Part shown: in pieces, positions 1 through 5,540 of the stretch
How the letters are laid out: each line of letters opens with the position of its first letter
How positions within the stretch are numbered: the stretch's first letter is position 1
Assembly (NCBI GenBank): GCA_018058445.1
Contig: JAGOZY010000045.1
Span: 1 to 7,508 of the forward strand
From: Negativicutes bacterium
GTDB lineage: Bacteria; Bacillota; Negativicutes; JAGOZY01
Reading direction: 5' to 3'
DNA: 7,508 bases
The notes under the pieces: model-generated
What the model was told of the DNA's origin: nothing
What the model saw: only the letters and a program-made list of their open reading frames with translations
Database searches by the model: none
Translations under genes and position numbers: made by a program

Positions 1-364
1 CCATATGAACCGGTTTGCTCCAATAAAGCTGTTGAAGAGCCTGCTTTTCTGCGGGTACGTCAGCACTCTCAAGCAAGTTGTGAGCTCCTCGCAGGCCGAT
101 GTAAGCGTCCATCTCGGACATCAGAAGAGCTTCCATGCGGCCCATGCGCTCCATTTGCGCCTGAGTTGCTCCTAACAGCAATTGTCTTTGTAGGGCAGCA
201 TCTTTTACGATGACGTGGGGAATTCCACCTGCTAGGTAGGCTTCCTCGATCAGATGTTCGACTAGTTCTTTTCCATCATCGCTAACTTCGATCAGTATTT
301 TTTCTCCTGGCTGTAAGCGAACGGATTGATGGATGAGGTTATGGGCTAATTTTTGGTTTAACAT
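1..364 (-). CDS. M29-family aminopeptidase, N-terminal part (runs off left edge)
   Basis: This is a partial gene: 121 codons from the ATG at 364-362, still open at the window edge. The translation begins MLNQKLAHNLIHQSVRLQPG and aligns without gaps, after a two-residue offset, to the N-terminal third of the complete aminopeptidase encoded just upstream (404-1522). By hand count about 40-45% of residues are identical, including the NLIH.SVRLQ.GEK block, the EAY.AGG block and the M.AYI..RG block. A CCTCCT (AGGAGG on the minus strand) at 374-379, nine bases before the ATG, fixes the start. The metal-binding half lies outside the window, so an intact active site cannot be confirmed. M29 enzymes are cytoplasmic metallopeptidases that remove N-terminal amino acids from peptides. 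The 39-base gap and shared strand indicate a two-gene operon formed by tandem duplication. Confidence 0.85.
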   Translation of the reverse strand, partial: MLNQKLAHNLIHQSVRLQPGEKILIEVSDDGKELVEHLIEEAYLAGGIPHVIVKDAALQRQLLLGATQAQMERMGRMEALLMSEMDAYIGLRGAHNLLESADVPAEKQALQQLYWSKPVHM

Positions 365-403
365 GCTTTGTTTCCTCCTGATAATTAAGATATAGATTCT
401 TAG

Positions 404-1522
404 TTATTTTGTTATCCACTGCTCTGGATTGAGTGCTTCAAGTTCGGGTAATACGAATTTTCCATCTTTACGAATCACCACTCCATCAAAGCGAATTTCT
501 CCGCCACCATAAGCGGGGGTCTGCATACAAACGAGGTCCCAGTGAATTGCCGATCGGTTACCATTATCTGCGGTAAGATAGGCGTTTCCTGGGGTGAAGT
601 GGAAACTTCCGGTAATTTTTTCGTCAAACAGGATATCTCCTATGGGGTTCTGGATATGTGGATTGACTCCAAGGGCAAATTCACCGATATAGGAAGCTCC
701 TTCGTCGGTCGCAAAAATTTCTTCTAAATGAGCAGAACAATTGGATTGGGCTTTGATAATTTTGCCTTTTGAAAAGTCGAGCCGAACATTTTCATGAATG
801 ATGCCTTGGTAAGTAGAGGGGGTATTGTATGTGATGAACCCTTCTACTGAGTCTTTGACTGGAGCGGTAAAAACTTCGCCGTCCGGTATATTGCGTAGGC
901 CGTGGGAAATAACAGTGGGGATATCGGCAATTGAGAAGGTAAGATGAGTTCCTGGACCGATAATTTCGACTTTTTTAGTAGAGTCGAAAAGAGCTTTAAG
1001 GGGCTCTTGCGCTTTTAGTAGACGCGAGTAATCGAGTCCACAGACTGAGTAGTAGAAGTCCTCAAAAGCTTCAGTAGACATTTTAGCTTGCTGAGCCATG
1101 GAAGGATTCGGCCAGCGGAGCACACACCATTTTGTTTTTGCTAGTCGGATGTCTGTATGAACCACTTGGCTCCAGTCAGTCTGGTAGTATTTTTTTGCTT
1201 CGGCTGATAGGTCGGAAAGCTCAGAATTATTATAACCGCCCCGGATGGCAATATAGGCTTGCATATCGTTCATGAAAGTGGCCTCCCATTGCCCCATGAG
1301 TGCCACCTGATCTTGACTGGCACTCTCAAGAAAGCTTCGGAGTAGGCTTTGATCTTTGATCCAAAGGAAAGGTTTTCCACCGGCATGATAGGCTTCTTTC
1401 ATCAATGCTTTAGCTAAAGGGTGCCCTTGATCAGTTAGTTCAATCAACAATTTTTCACCGGACTGTAGACGAACAGAGTGATGAATTAAATTATAGGCTA
1501 AGTTTGTAATTCTTTGATCCAT
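404..1522 (-). CDS. M29-family metallo-aminopeptidase (AmpS/aminopeptidase T type)
   Basis: The 372-residue product has the usual length of M29 (thermophilic aminopeptidase, COG2309) enzymes, cytoplasmic exopeptidases with a two-metal centre. Candidate metal ligands appear in the family's order: Glu216 in the PDGEVFTAP segment, Glu281 in YIGEFALG, His308 and Tyr315 in SFHFTPGNAY, and His327 and Asp329 in the IHWD motif. I matched these to the family from memory, not from an alignment. No signal peptide is visible. The ATG at 1522-1520 is preceded by an AAAGGGGG-like site (1533-1540 on the plus strand). It is the first gene of a minus-strand pair with a paralogue 39 bases downstream, and faces away from the plus-strand operon at 1735. 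I see no convincing -35/-10 pair upstream. The family call is secure; the preferred N-terminal residue is unknown. Confidence 0.93.
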   Translation of the reverse strand: MDQRITNLAYNLIHHSVRLQSGEKLLIELTDQGHPLAKALMKEAYHAGGKPFLWIKDQSLLRSFLESASQDQVALMGQWEATFMNDMQAYIAIRGGYNNSELSDLSAEAKKYYQTDWSQVVHTDIRLAKTKWCVLRWPNPSMAQQAKMSTEAFEDFYYSVCGLDYSRLLKAQEPLKALFDSTKKVEIIGPGTHLTFSIADIPTVISHGLRNIPDGEVFTAPVKDSVEGFITYNTPSTYQGIIHENVRLDFSKGKIIKAQSNCSAHLEEIFATDEGASYIGEFALGVNPHIQNPIGDILFDEKITGSFHFTPGNAYLTADNGNRSAIHWDLVCMQTPAYGGGEIRFDGVVIRKDGKFVLPELEALNPEQWITK

Positions 1523-1627
1523 GAAGCCCAGGCCCCCTTTGAAATTGTATTTAGTGTCTAAAGAAATAAACGTACTTTAATTGATTTCGGGCTGCCTAGC
1601 TCAACTCCTGCCGAGAAGGGATTCTTC

Positions 1628-1636
1628 TGTTAAAAT
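1628..1636 (+). promoter_or_regulatory. Candidate extended -10 promoter for the plus-strand operon
   Basis: TGTTAAAAT carries an extended -10 TG element followed by TAAAAT (five of six matches to TATAAT). The -35 position 17 bases upstream (CTGCCG, 1608-1613) matches the consensus only weakly, as is common for extended -10 promoters. Transcription would start near 1643, leaving a leader of about 90 bases before the GTG at 1735. Inferred from sequence only. Confidence 0.4.
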
Positions 1637-1660
1637 AGAATTAGAAATAAAATGAGGAAA

Positions 1661-1716
1661 AGCCCTAAGCTTTGGTAATGATTGCCGAAGTACGAATAAA
1701 GCCAGCTTCTTAGGCT
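1661..1716 (+). promoter_or_regulatory. Imperfect inverted repeat in the leader, just before the ribosome binding site
   Basis: AGCC and TAA near 1661-1668 can pair with TTA and GGCT at 1710-1716. GCTTT (1669-1673) can pair with AAAGC (1698-1702). An inner arm, GGTAA/TTGCC (1674-1686), forms a five-pair hairpin with one G-U pair. Several bulges interrupt the outer stem. The structure ends four bases before AAAGGAGG (1720-1727), so it could affect translation of the next gene. It matches no riboswitch class I recognise, and the pairing could be chance. Confidence 0.25.
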
Positions 1717-1734
1717 AACAAAGGAGGAAACCTT

Positions 1735-2448
1735 GTGAGCGAATCGTGGACTAGTCGACTCCTGAAAAAAGGGATGACTTATACACAGGAATTTTTTCCA
1801 GAGTGGAGGGGGAATCATCTTCTTAAAAAGGAAGGGGATTTTCTCGTCGACGAACTTTGGGAAGTTCAGACATTTAACGGAATGCTTCACGGGGAAGTGA
1901 TCATTCCAGAAACAGTTTGGAATCGTTATTTGGGTCGTCTTGCCAATCCGGAAGGTGAGTTTCAACATTTTTCTATTCGTTTGCTACCAGATCAATGGCT
2001 CGATTTGCAGCTTGGTTTTCGAACTTGGGGCGAAGCCACTTTTCATAGCGAAATTGTTTCTTTAGTCCATAATACGGAGGAATCCGCACTTGTTTTACGT
2101 TATCGAGGCCACTCGCTTGTTGGTGGAAATTGGAAAAGTCGCCTAGGGTCGTGGCTTGCCCACCGGCTGGGAATTGTACTATTTTCTCGCTGGGTACATC
2201 GGGTGGATTGGGGGGACTCGGTACACATTATTGAAGACGAGAGTGATCCGACTCTTTTTCGAATTGATTTCCAAAAAAGTCTTTGGAATAGTTCGCTGGC
2301 AGATCCCATCTGCGATGAAAAAAGTATGCTTGAATTACTTACGATCGAAAGCGTCATTGGCGAAATGGGAAGGACTCGGATTCAGACCGGACAACGAGGG
2401 ACAGATGTACTTGAAAAGTGGGGAATTTGGGTCGCTCGAACGAATTAA
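1735..2448 (+). CDS. Protein of unknown function, Trp-rich, 237 residues
   Basis: I do not recognise this family. Translation starts at a GTG, supported by a full AAAGGAGG site (1720-1727) seven bases upstream. The product has no signal peptide and no clear membrane span. It has 13 tryptophans (about 5.5% of residues), which is high. Residues about 133-157 (from NWKSRLGSW through SRWVHRV) alternate basic and hydrophobic residues and could form an amphipathic helix at a membrane surface. The middle (about 75-125) looks rich in beta strands, and the C-terminal third is more acidic and helical. It is the first gene of a plus-strand cluster, 39 bases ahead of a DUF1232 membrane protein, so a membrane-associated role is possible. 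That is inference from context. No catalytic motif could be picked out. Confidence 0.8.
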   Translation: MSESWTSRLLKKGMTYTQEFFPEWRGNHLLKKEGDFLVDELWEVQTFNGMLHGEVIIPETVWNRYLGRLANPEGEFQHFSIRLLPDQWLDLQLGFRTWGEATFHSEIVSLVHNTEESALVLRYRGHSLVGGNWKSRLGSWLAHRLGIVLFSRWVHRVDWGDSVHIIEDESDPTLFRIDFQKSLWNSSLADPICDEKSMLELLTIESVIGEMGRTRIQTGQRGTDVLEKWGIWVARTN

Positions 2449-2458
2449 CTATTGGGTG

Positions 2459-2464
2459 TATAAT
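2459..2464 (+). promoter_or_regulatory. Candidate internal -10 element (TATAAT)
   Basis: A perfect TATAAT lies in the 39-base gap between the Trp-rich unknown gene and the DUF1232 gene. The expected -35 position (2436-2441, TCGAAC) matches only three of six bases. Initiation would fall near 2471, immediately before the AGGAG ribosome binding site, giving a very short leader. It may be a secondary promoter for the downstream genes or a chance match in an A/T-rich gap. Confidence 0.3.
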
Positions 2465-2472
2465 ATATGTAT

Positions 2473-2477
2473 AGGAG
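2473..2477 (+). promoter_or_regulatory. Ribosome binding site that decides the DUF1232 start
   Basis: AGGAG lies ten bases before the ATG at 2488. The in-frame ATG at 2467 would place this site inside the coding region and has no ribosome binding site of its own, so 2488 is the better start. Confidence 0.65.
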
Positions 2478-2487
2478 CGTGATTAGT

Positions 2488-2910
2488 ATGTGGAATCGTC
2501 GCAGTTGGAAGAAAATTCACAAAGGACAAGTTTTAGAGCGCTATCATGGTGAAGCCTCTCGTTATATGGATCAACCTCGTTTGCTAAGTGGACTTTTGGA
2601 TCGAGTGCAAATTTATCTGGGTAAAGCAATTACTTTGAAAGTATCAGGCTTTACAGCACTTATTCAAGATGTTCCTCTATTAATACGGCTGGTCAGAGCC
2701 TATCAATCCGGTCAATATCGCTCGATTCGTCGAAGTAGCATGGCAATTGTTGTGGCTGGTCTTTTATATTTTATTTCGCCAATTGACTTAGTTCCAGATT
2801 TTCTAGGGGCGATCGGATTTATTGACGATGTCGCGATATTAGGTTTTATTTTTGCTAGTATTCAAAGAGAGCTCCAAGCTTTCCGTCGCTGGGAATTGGC
2901 TTCACGATGA
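2488..2910 (+). CDS. DUF1232 / YkvA-like membrane protein
   Basis: The 140-residue product has the DUF1232 signature in its C-terminal half: hydrophobic GLLYFISPIDLVPDF (residues 91-105), then GAIGFIDDVAILG (107-119), with the conserved SPIDLVPD and DD residues intact. Two hydrophobic segments (about 85-100 and 106-124) probably form a membrane hairpin. The N-terminal 70 residues are basic and predicted cytoplasmic. No biochemical function is established for the family; members are small membrane proteins found across bacteria. I chose the ATG at 2488 over an in-frame ATG at 2467 because AGGAG sits between them. Its stop overlaps the next start as ATGA (2907-2910), a sign of translational coupling to the 83-residue protein that follows. 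It follows the Trp-rich gene by 39 bases. Confidence 0.88.
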   Translation: MWNRRSWKKIHKGQVLERYHGEASRYMDQPRLLSGLLDRVQIYLGKAITLKVSGFTALIQDVPLLIRLVRAYQSGQYRSIRRSSMAIVVAGLLYFISPIDLVPDFLGAIGFIDDVAILGFIFASIQRELQAFRRWELASR

Positions 2911-3158
2911 ATCAGTACACTTGGAAGCACTACCGCAAGTTTCATAGCTATAGTATGATGGATGAACCGATTATTCATCATGATCTTTATACGTATGCAG
3001 AAATTGTTGTGGTAGCTGCGAGCCAAGAAGAAGCGTTAGGTCTTATTCAAGACGAAACGCAGGGCTGGATTATTGAAGGGCTTGAAAGTATTAAACCACA
3101 AATAGAGAAGACGACAAGCCTACCAGGAGTAATAAAGCAAATTGTCCAAGGTGAGTAG
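2907..3158 (+). CDS. Small protein of unknown function, 83 residues
   Basis: I do not recognise this family. The start codon overlaps the DUF1232 stop (ATGA), and no strong ribosome binding site precedes it, so it is probably translated by coupled re-initiation. The N-terminal 28 residues are rich in His and Tyr (HYRKFHSYS, IIHHDLYTY). Next come a short hydrophobic strand (AEIVVVAA, about 31-38), a helix starting SQEEALGLIQDE, a second strand around WIIEGLESI, and a helix-like tail. This suggests a single small alpha/beta domain. It lacks a signal peptide and membrane span. The gene stays open through its full length, sits 21 bases ahead of the metalloenzyme gene and is on the same transcript, which supports it being real. 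Function is unknown. Confidence 0.72.
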   Translation: MNQYTWKHYRKFHSYSMMDEPIIHHDLYTYAEIVVVAASQEEALGLIQDETQGWIIEGLESIKPQIEKTTSLPGVIKQIVQGE

Positions 3159-3179
3159 TCACCAAACAGGAGGTCCAAC

Positions 3180-4133
3180 ATGGAAAAAGTACAGATATCA
3201 GAACGGATGCCGCAAAGCATCCTTCTTTTTTTTATAGATGGAATCGGGCTTGGAATGAATACAGAGGATAATCCGTTTGTGCTTGCGCAGACACCCACTT
3301 TAAGAAATTTGCTTGGTGGACAGGCTCTTGTAAAAGATACTGTCCCTTATTGCAATGATGCTGAGCAAGTATATCTTGTCGGACTTGATGCCAGTCTTGG
3401 GGTCGAAGGGCTGCCCCAAAGTGCAACCGGCCAGGCCGCTTTGTTGACAGGTCAAAATATTCCCCGCGTTTTGGGACGTCATTGGCCAGGGAGGCCGACA
3501 AAGACTGTGCAAAATCGACTATTACAGTTCAGTATTTTTAAAACTCTGCGCCAACAGGGGCGAAGAGGCTATTTTGCCAATTACTTTGACTCAGGCTATT
3601 TTGAGGGTGCTAAAAAGCGTCGCTTCCCCCATTCGGCAACAACTTGGTCTGTTTTAGCCGCGAGGATTGATCCCTGCCAAGGTGAAAGCGCCTTGGTCGA
3701 AGGTAAGGCTGTGCTATATGATTTGACAGGAAAAGCGGGACTGGAACGAGGATTGAAAGCTCAGCCTATTTCGGCGAAAGAAGCCGGTCGACGTTTAGGA
3801 AGAATTACACAGAATCATGATTTTACTCTTTATGAATATTTTCTAACGGATCATTTAGGACATCAAGAAGATATGAAAGAGAAGATTGCCGTTCTTGAAG
3901 AAATCGATCAAGCAGTTGCCGGGATTTTAGAAACAATCAACCCAGAAAAAAATCTTCTAATTATTGTGAGTGATCATGGTAATTTAGAGGATGGAAATAC
4001 GAAAAAACATACGATGAATTTAGTACCTCTACTTGCAATCGGGGTGGGCGGAAAAACTCTGACCGCAAGAGCTACGGATCTGACTGATTTGGCTCCCTTT
4101 TTGCGATGGTGGGGGAAAAATAAAAGTGGATGA
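3180..4133 (+). CDS. Alkaline-phosphatase superfamily metalloenzyme (phosphoglycerate mutase/phosphopentomutase-like), compact
   Basis: The 317-residue product carries the two-metal core of the metalloenzyme superfamily (PF01676). Metal ligands are visible in order: Asp20 in FIDGIGLG, a nucleophile position Ser81 in QSATGQ, Asp224 and His228 in TDHLGH, Asp265 and His266 in SDHGN, and His277 in KKHT. Cofactor-independent phosphoglycerate mutase (about 510 residues) has NSEVGH at the nucleophile; here the final His is Gln and the inserted domain between core halves is short (about 140 residues). It is therefore unlikely to be the housekeeping mutase and may be a phosphatase, phosphodiesterase or specialised mutase; the substrate cannot be told from sequence. 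AGGAGGT (3168-3174) lies five bases before the ATG. No signal peptide, so it should be cytoplasmic. It shares a transcript with DUF1232 and the small unknown gene, and a hairpin follows its stop. Confidence 0.87.
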   Translation: MEKVQISERMPQSILLFFIDGIGLGMNTEDNPFVLAQTPTLRNLLGGQALVKDTVPYCNDAEQVYLVGLDASLGVEGLPQSATGQAALLTGQNIPRVLGRHWPGRPTKTVQNRLLQFSIFKTLRQQGRRGYFANYFDSGYFEGAKKRRFPHSATTWSVLAARIDPCQGESALVEGKAVLYDLTGKAGLERGLKAQPISAKEAGRRLGRITQNHDFTLYEYFLTDHLGHQEDMKEKIAVLEEIDQAVAGILETINPEKNLLIIVSDHGNLEDGNTKKHTMNLVPLLAIGVGGKTLTARATDLTDLAPFLRWWGKNKSG

Positions 4134-4134
4134 G

Positions 4135-4171
4135 GCGGTTAGTTCTCTTGAGAAACTAATCGCTCGTTTTT
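4135..4171 (+). terminator. Hairpin with T-run between metalloenzyme and SMR genes (terminator or attenuator)
   Basis: GCGGTTAGTT (4135-4144) pairs with AACTAATCGC (4154-4163) over ten base pairs, one of them G-U. A nine-base loop can be partly closed by CT/AG. Three bases later comes a run of five T (4167-4171). The hairpin starts one base after the metalloenzyme stop codon, and the T-run touches the next gene's ribosome binding site (AGGAGG, 4173-4178). It may end most transcripts from the upstream genes, lower SMR expression, or stabilise the upstream message. The stem is moderately weak, so readthrough is likely. Confidence 0.55.
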
Positions 4172-4186
4172 GAGGAGGAATTTTCA

Positions 4187-4513
4187 ATGAGAACAACAAC
4201 AGCATGGGTGATATTGCTCTTAGCTGGCGGCTTTGAGATGATTTGGGCGGTTGGCCTTAAATATACAGATGGATTTACTCGTTTGTGGCCATCAGTCGGT
4301 ACTCTAATCGCAATGGTGGTTAGTGTCTGGTTATTGTCACTTGCGATGCGAACTTTGCCGTTGGGAACTGCTTATGCAGCGTGGACAGGCATTGGGGCGG
4401 TTTCGATCGCCCTGTTTGGAATGATTTGGCTGGGTGAGCCAGTTACGCTTGCCAGAATTGGCTGTATCGGCTTGATTTTAGCGGGTGTGGTCGGGCTTAA
4501 AGTAATCAGTTAA
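4187..4513 (+). CDS. SMR-family transporter, Gdx/SugE subtype (probable guanidinium exporter)
   Basis: The 108-residue product has the size and four membrane helices (about 6-25, 34-54, 58-83 and 88-106) of small multidrug resistance proteins, inner-membrane dimers that exchange protons for cations. Sequence blocks are SugE/Gdx-like: [15 protein letters not shown] near the N-terminus and [11 protein letters not shown] in helix 3. Glu17, Ser46, Tyr63 and Trp66 fall at a constant offset of four from the Glu13, Ser42, Tyr59 and Trp62 that I recall lining the substrate site of the Clostridiales exporter Gdx-Clo, which favours guanidinium export over broad drug export. It is a single gene with no SMR partner beside it, consistent with a homodimer. 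AGGAGG (4173-4178) sits eight bases before the ATG. No guanidine riboswitch is visible upstream. It is the last gene of the plus-strand cluster. Confidence 0.92.
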   Translation: MRTTTAWVILLLAGGFEMIWAVGLKYTDGFTRLWPSVGTLIAMVVSVWLLSLAMRTLPLGTAYAAWTGIGAVSIALFGMIWLGEPVTLARIGCIGLILAGVVGLKVIS

Positions 4514-4521
4514 GCATTAAC

Positions 4522-4576
4522 AAATAAAAAAACTCTTGCGTATCGCTTTGCTAGCTTACGCAAGAGTTTTTTATTT
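4522..4576. terminator. Bidirectional intrinsic terminator between convergent operons
   Basis: AAACTCTTGCGTA (4530-4542) is exactly complementary to TACGCAAGAGTTT (4557-4569), and pairing continues through flanking A and T tracts to about 4522 and 4576, with a seven-A versus six-T mismatch. The loop is 14 bases. A T-run follows the stem on both strands, so it can end the plus-strand SMR transcript and the minus-strand buk-ptb transcript. It begins nine bases after the SMR stop and ends 22 bases before the Ptb stop. Confidence 0.93.
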
Positions 4577-4598
4577 GAGGTAGAAAGAGATTTAAGGA

Positions 4599-5504
4599 CT
4601 AAATCTTTGAGTTGTGAACCATTTCAGCTAAGACGATGGAAAAAAACTTACCTTTGGTTGAATCCGAACGAGAATTTACGATGATTGGGGCAGCGGCTCC
4701 TAGTAAAATACCTGACATCGTTCCGCCTGCATAGTGGGAGAGCGCTTTGGCTACTGCATTTCCAGTTTCGATATCAGGAACTAAAATCAGATCAGTGTGA
4801 CCTGCGACTTGACTTGGAATTCCTTTGTGGTGAGCAGCCTCTTCGCTTTCGATGACATCAAGAGCCAGTGGACCTTCCACAATGCCAGCCGGTAGTTCGC
4901 CTCGCTTACTCATTTCGCTAAATGTCTGTGCATCTACCGAGGCAGGCATTTTGTCGCTAACTGTTTCGTTTGCCGACAATATTGCGACCTTTGGCATAGC
5001 AATGCCGATTTTATGAAGAGCTTCCATTGCATTGACAAGAAGATCTTTCTTCTGGTCTTGATTAGGAAAAGTATTCAGTGCTACGTCAGTCATAAAAAGA
5101 ATCTTTTTTTGGCTTGGAACTTCAAACATTGCAAGGTGACTAAGGGTTTTATCGGTTCGAAGGCCGATTTCTGATTTTAAAACAGCGCGAAGAAAAATAG
5201 CGGTGTTTACGAGGCCTTTCATCAGTATCTGGGCACGCCCTTCTTTGACGAGAGCCACTGCTTTGGCGGCAGCGAGACTAACATCTGGTTCATGAATGAT
5301 TTCAATGGAGTCGGGAAGGTCAATCTGGTTCATTAAGCTTTCAATCACTGGTTTGTCGCCGACTAAGATTGGAGTCGCAATTTTAAGATCCATGGCCTGC
5401 TTAACTGCACGTAGAGCGTGGTCATCTTGGGCGGCAGCTACTGCAACGATTGGCATGTTGCCAGGAGTTCTTTTTTCGAGTAATGCCTGAAAATTTGCGT
5501 ACAT
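4599..5504 (-). CDS. ptb: Phosphate butyryltransferase
   Basis: The enzyme reversibly converts butyryl-CoA and phosphate to butyryl phosphate and CoA in the cytoplasm. The 301-residue length equals that of typical clostridial Ptb, and the sequence shows the phosphate acetyl/butaryl transferase fold: ILMKGLVNTA (about 93-102), EGPLALD (210-216), HTDLILVPDIETGN (236-249) and a C-terminal SRSDSTKGK block (278-286). The pairing with butyrate kinase favours butyryl over acetyl as substrate, though branched-chain acyl-CoA is possible. An in-frame GTG at 5528 gives eight more codons, but the ribosome binding site AAAGGAG lies inside that extension, eight bases before the ATG at 5504, so 5504 is preferred. 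It is the second gene after butyrate kinase, with a 36-base gap, and its transcript ends at the shared hairpin at 4522-4576. Confidence 0.93.
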   Translation of the reverse strand: MYANFQALLEKRTPGNMPIVAVAAAQDDHALRAVKQAMDLKIATPILVGDKPVIESLMNQIDLPDSIEIIHEPDVSLAAAKAVALVKEGRAQILMKGLVNTAIFLRAVLKSEIGLRTDKTLSHLAMFEVPSQKKILFMTDVALNTFPNQDQKKDLLVNAMEALHKIGIAMPKVAILSANETVSDKMPASVDAQTFSEMSKRGELPAGIVEGPLALDVIESEEAAHHKGIPSQVAGHTDLILVPDIETGNAVAKALSHYAGGTMSGILLGAAAPIIVNSRSDSTKGKFFSIVLAEMVHNSKI

Positions 5505-5512
5505 GACAGAGT

Positions 5513-5519
5513 CTCCTTT
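5513..5519 (-). promoter_or_regulatory. Ribosome binding site that decides the Ptb start
   Basis: AAAGGAG on the minus strand lies eight bases before the ATG at 5504-5502. It falls within the longest open frame, which starts at a GTG at 5528, and so argues for the shorter, 301-residue protein. Confidence 0.8.
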
Positions 5520-5540
5520 CGATTTCACAATATATTAAAA

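Noticed and set aside
542..727. Plus-strand open frame of 61 codons inside the aminopeptidase gene
   Set aside because: It is fully antisense to a well-supported M29 gene, has no ribosome binding site, and its translation resembles no protein.
1523..1620. Minus-strand promoter for the aminopeptidase operon, with TACAAT at 1544-1549
   Set aside because: Transcription from it would start inside the ribosome binding site (1533-1540), and no acceptable -35 is present. Another possible pair based on TTGAGC near 1599-1604 lacks a fair -10.
1630..1968. Minus-strand open frame of 112 codons across the operon leader and the Trp-rich gene
   Set aside because: It is antisense to the leader, the AAAGGAGG site and the start of a better-supported gene. 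Its hydrophobic, Phe-rich translation looks like a complement artefact.
2156..2482. Plus-strand open frame of 108 codons overlapping the end of the Trp-rich gene
   Set aside because: It is an alternative frame of a supported gene, with no ribosome binding site of its own, and it extends into the next gene's translation signals.
3180..4133. Assignment as housekeeping 2,3-bisphosphoglycerate-independent phosphoglycerate mutase (gpmI)
   Set aside because: The product is about 190 residues shorter than GpmI, the nucleophile motif differs (QSATGQ, not NSEVGH), and no other glycolytic genes are nearby.
4134..4186. Guanidine riboswitch ahead of the Gdx/SugE gene
   Set aside because: The gap is too short for ykkC class I, and I see no pair of ACGR-loop hairpins for class II and no class III/IV-like conserved core. 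Only a plain hairpin with a T-run is present.
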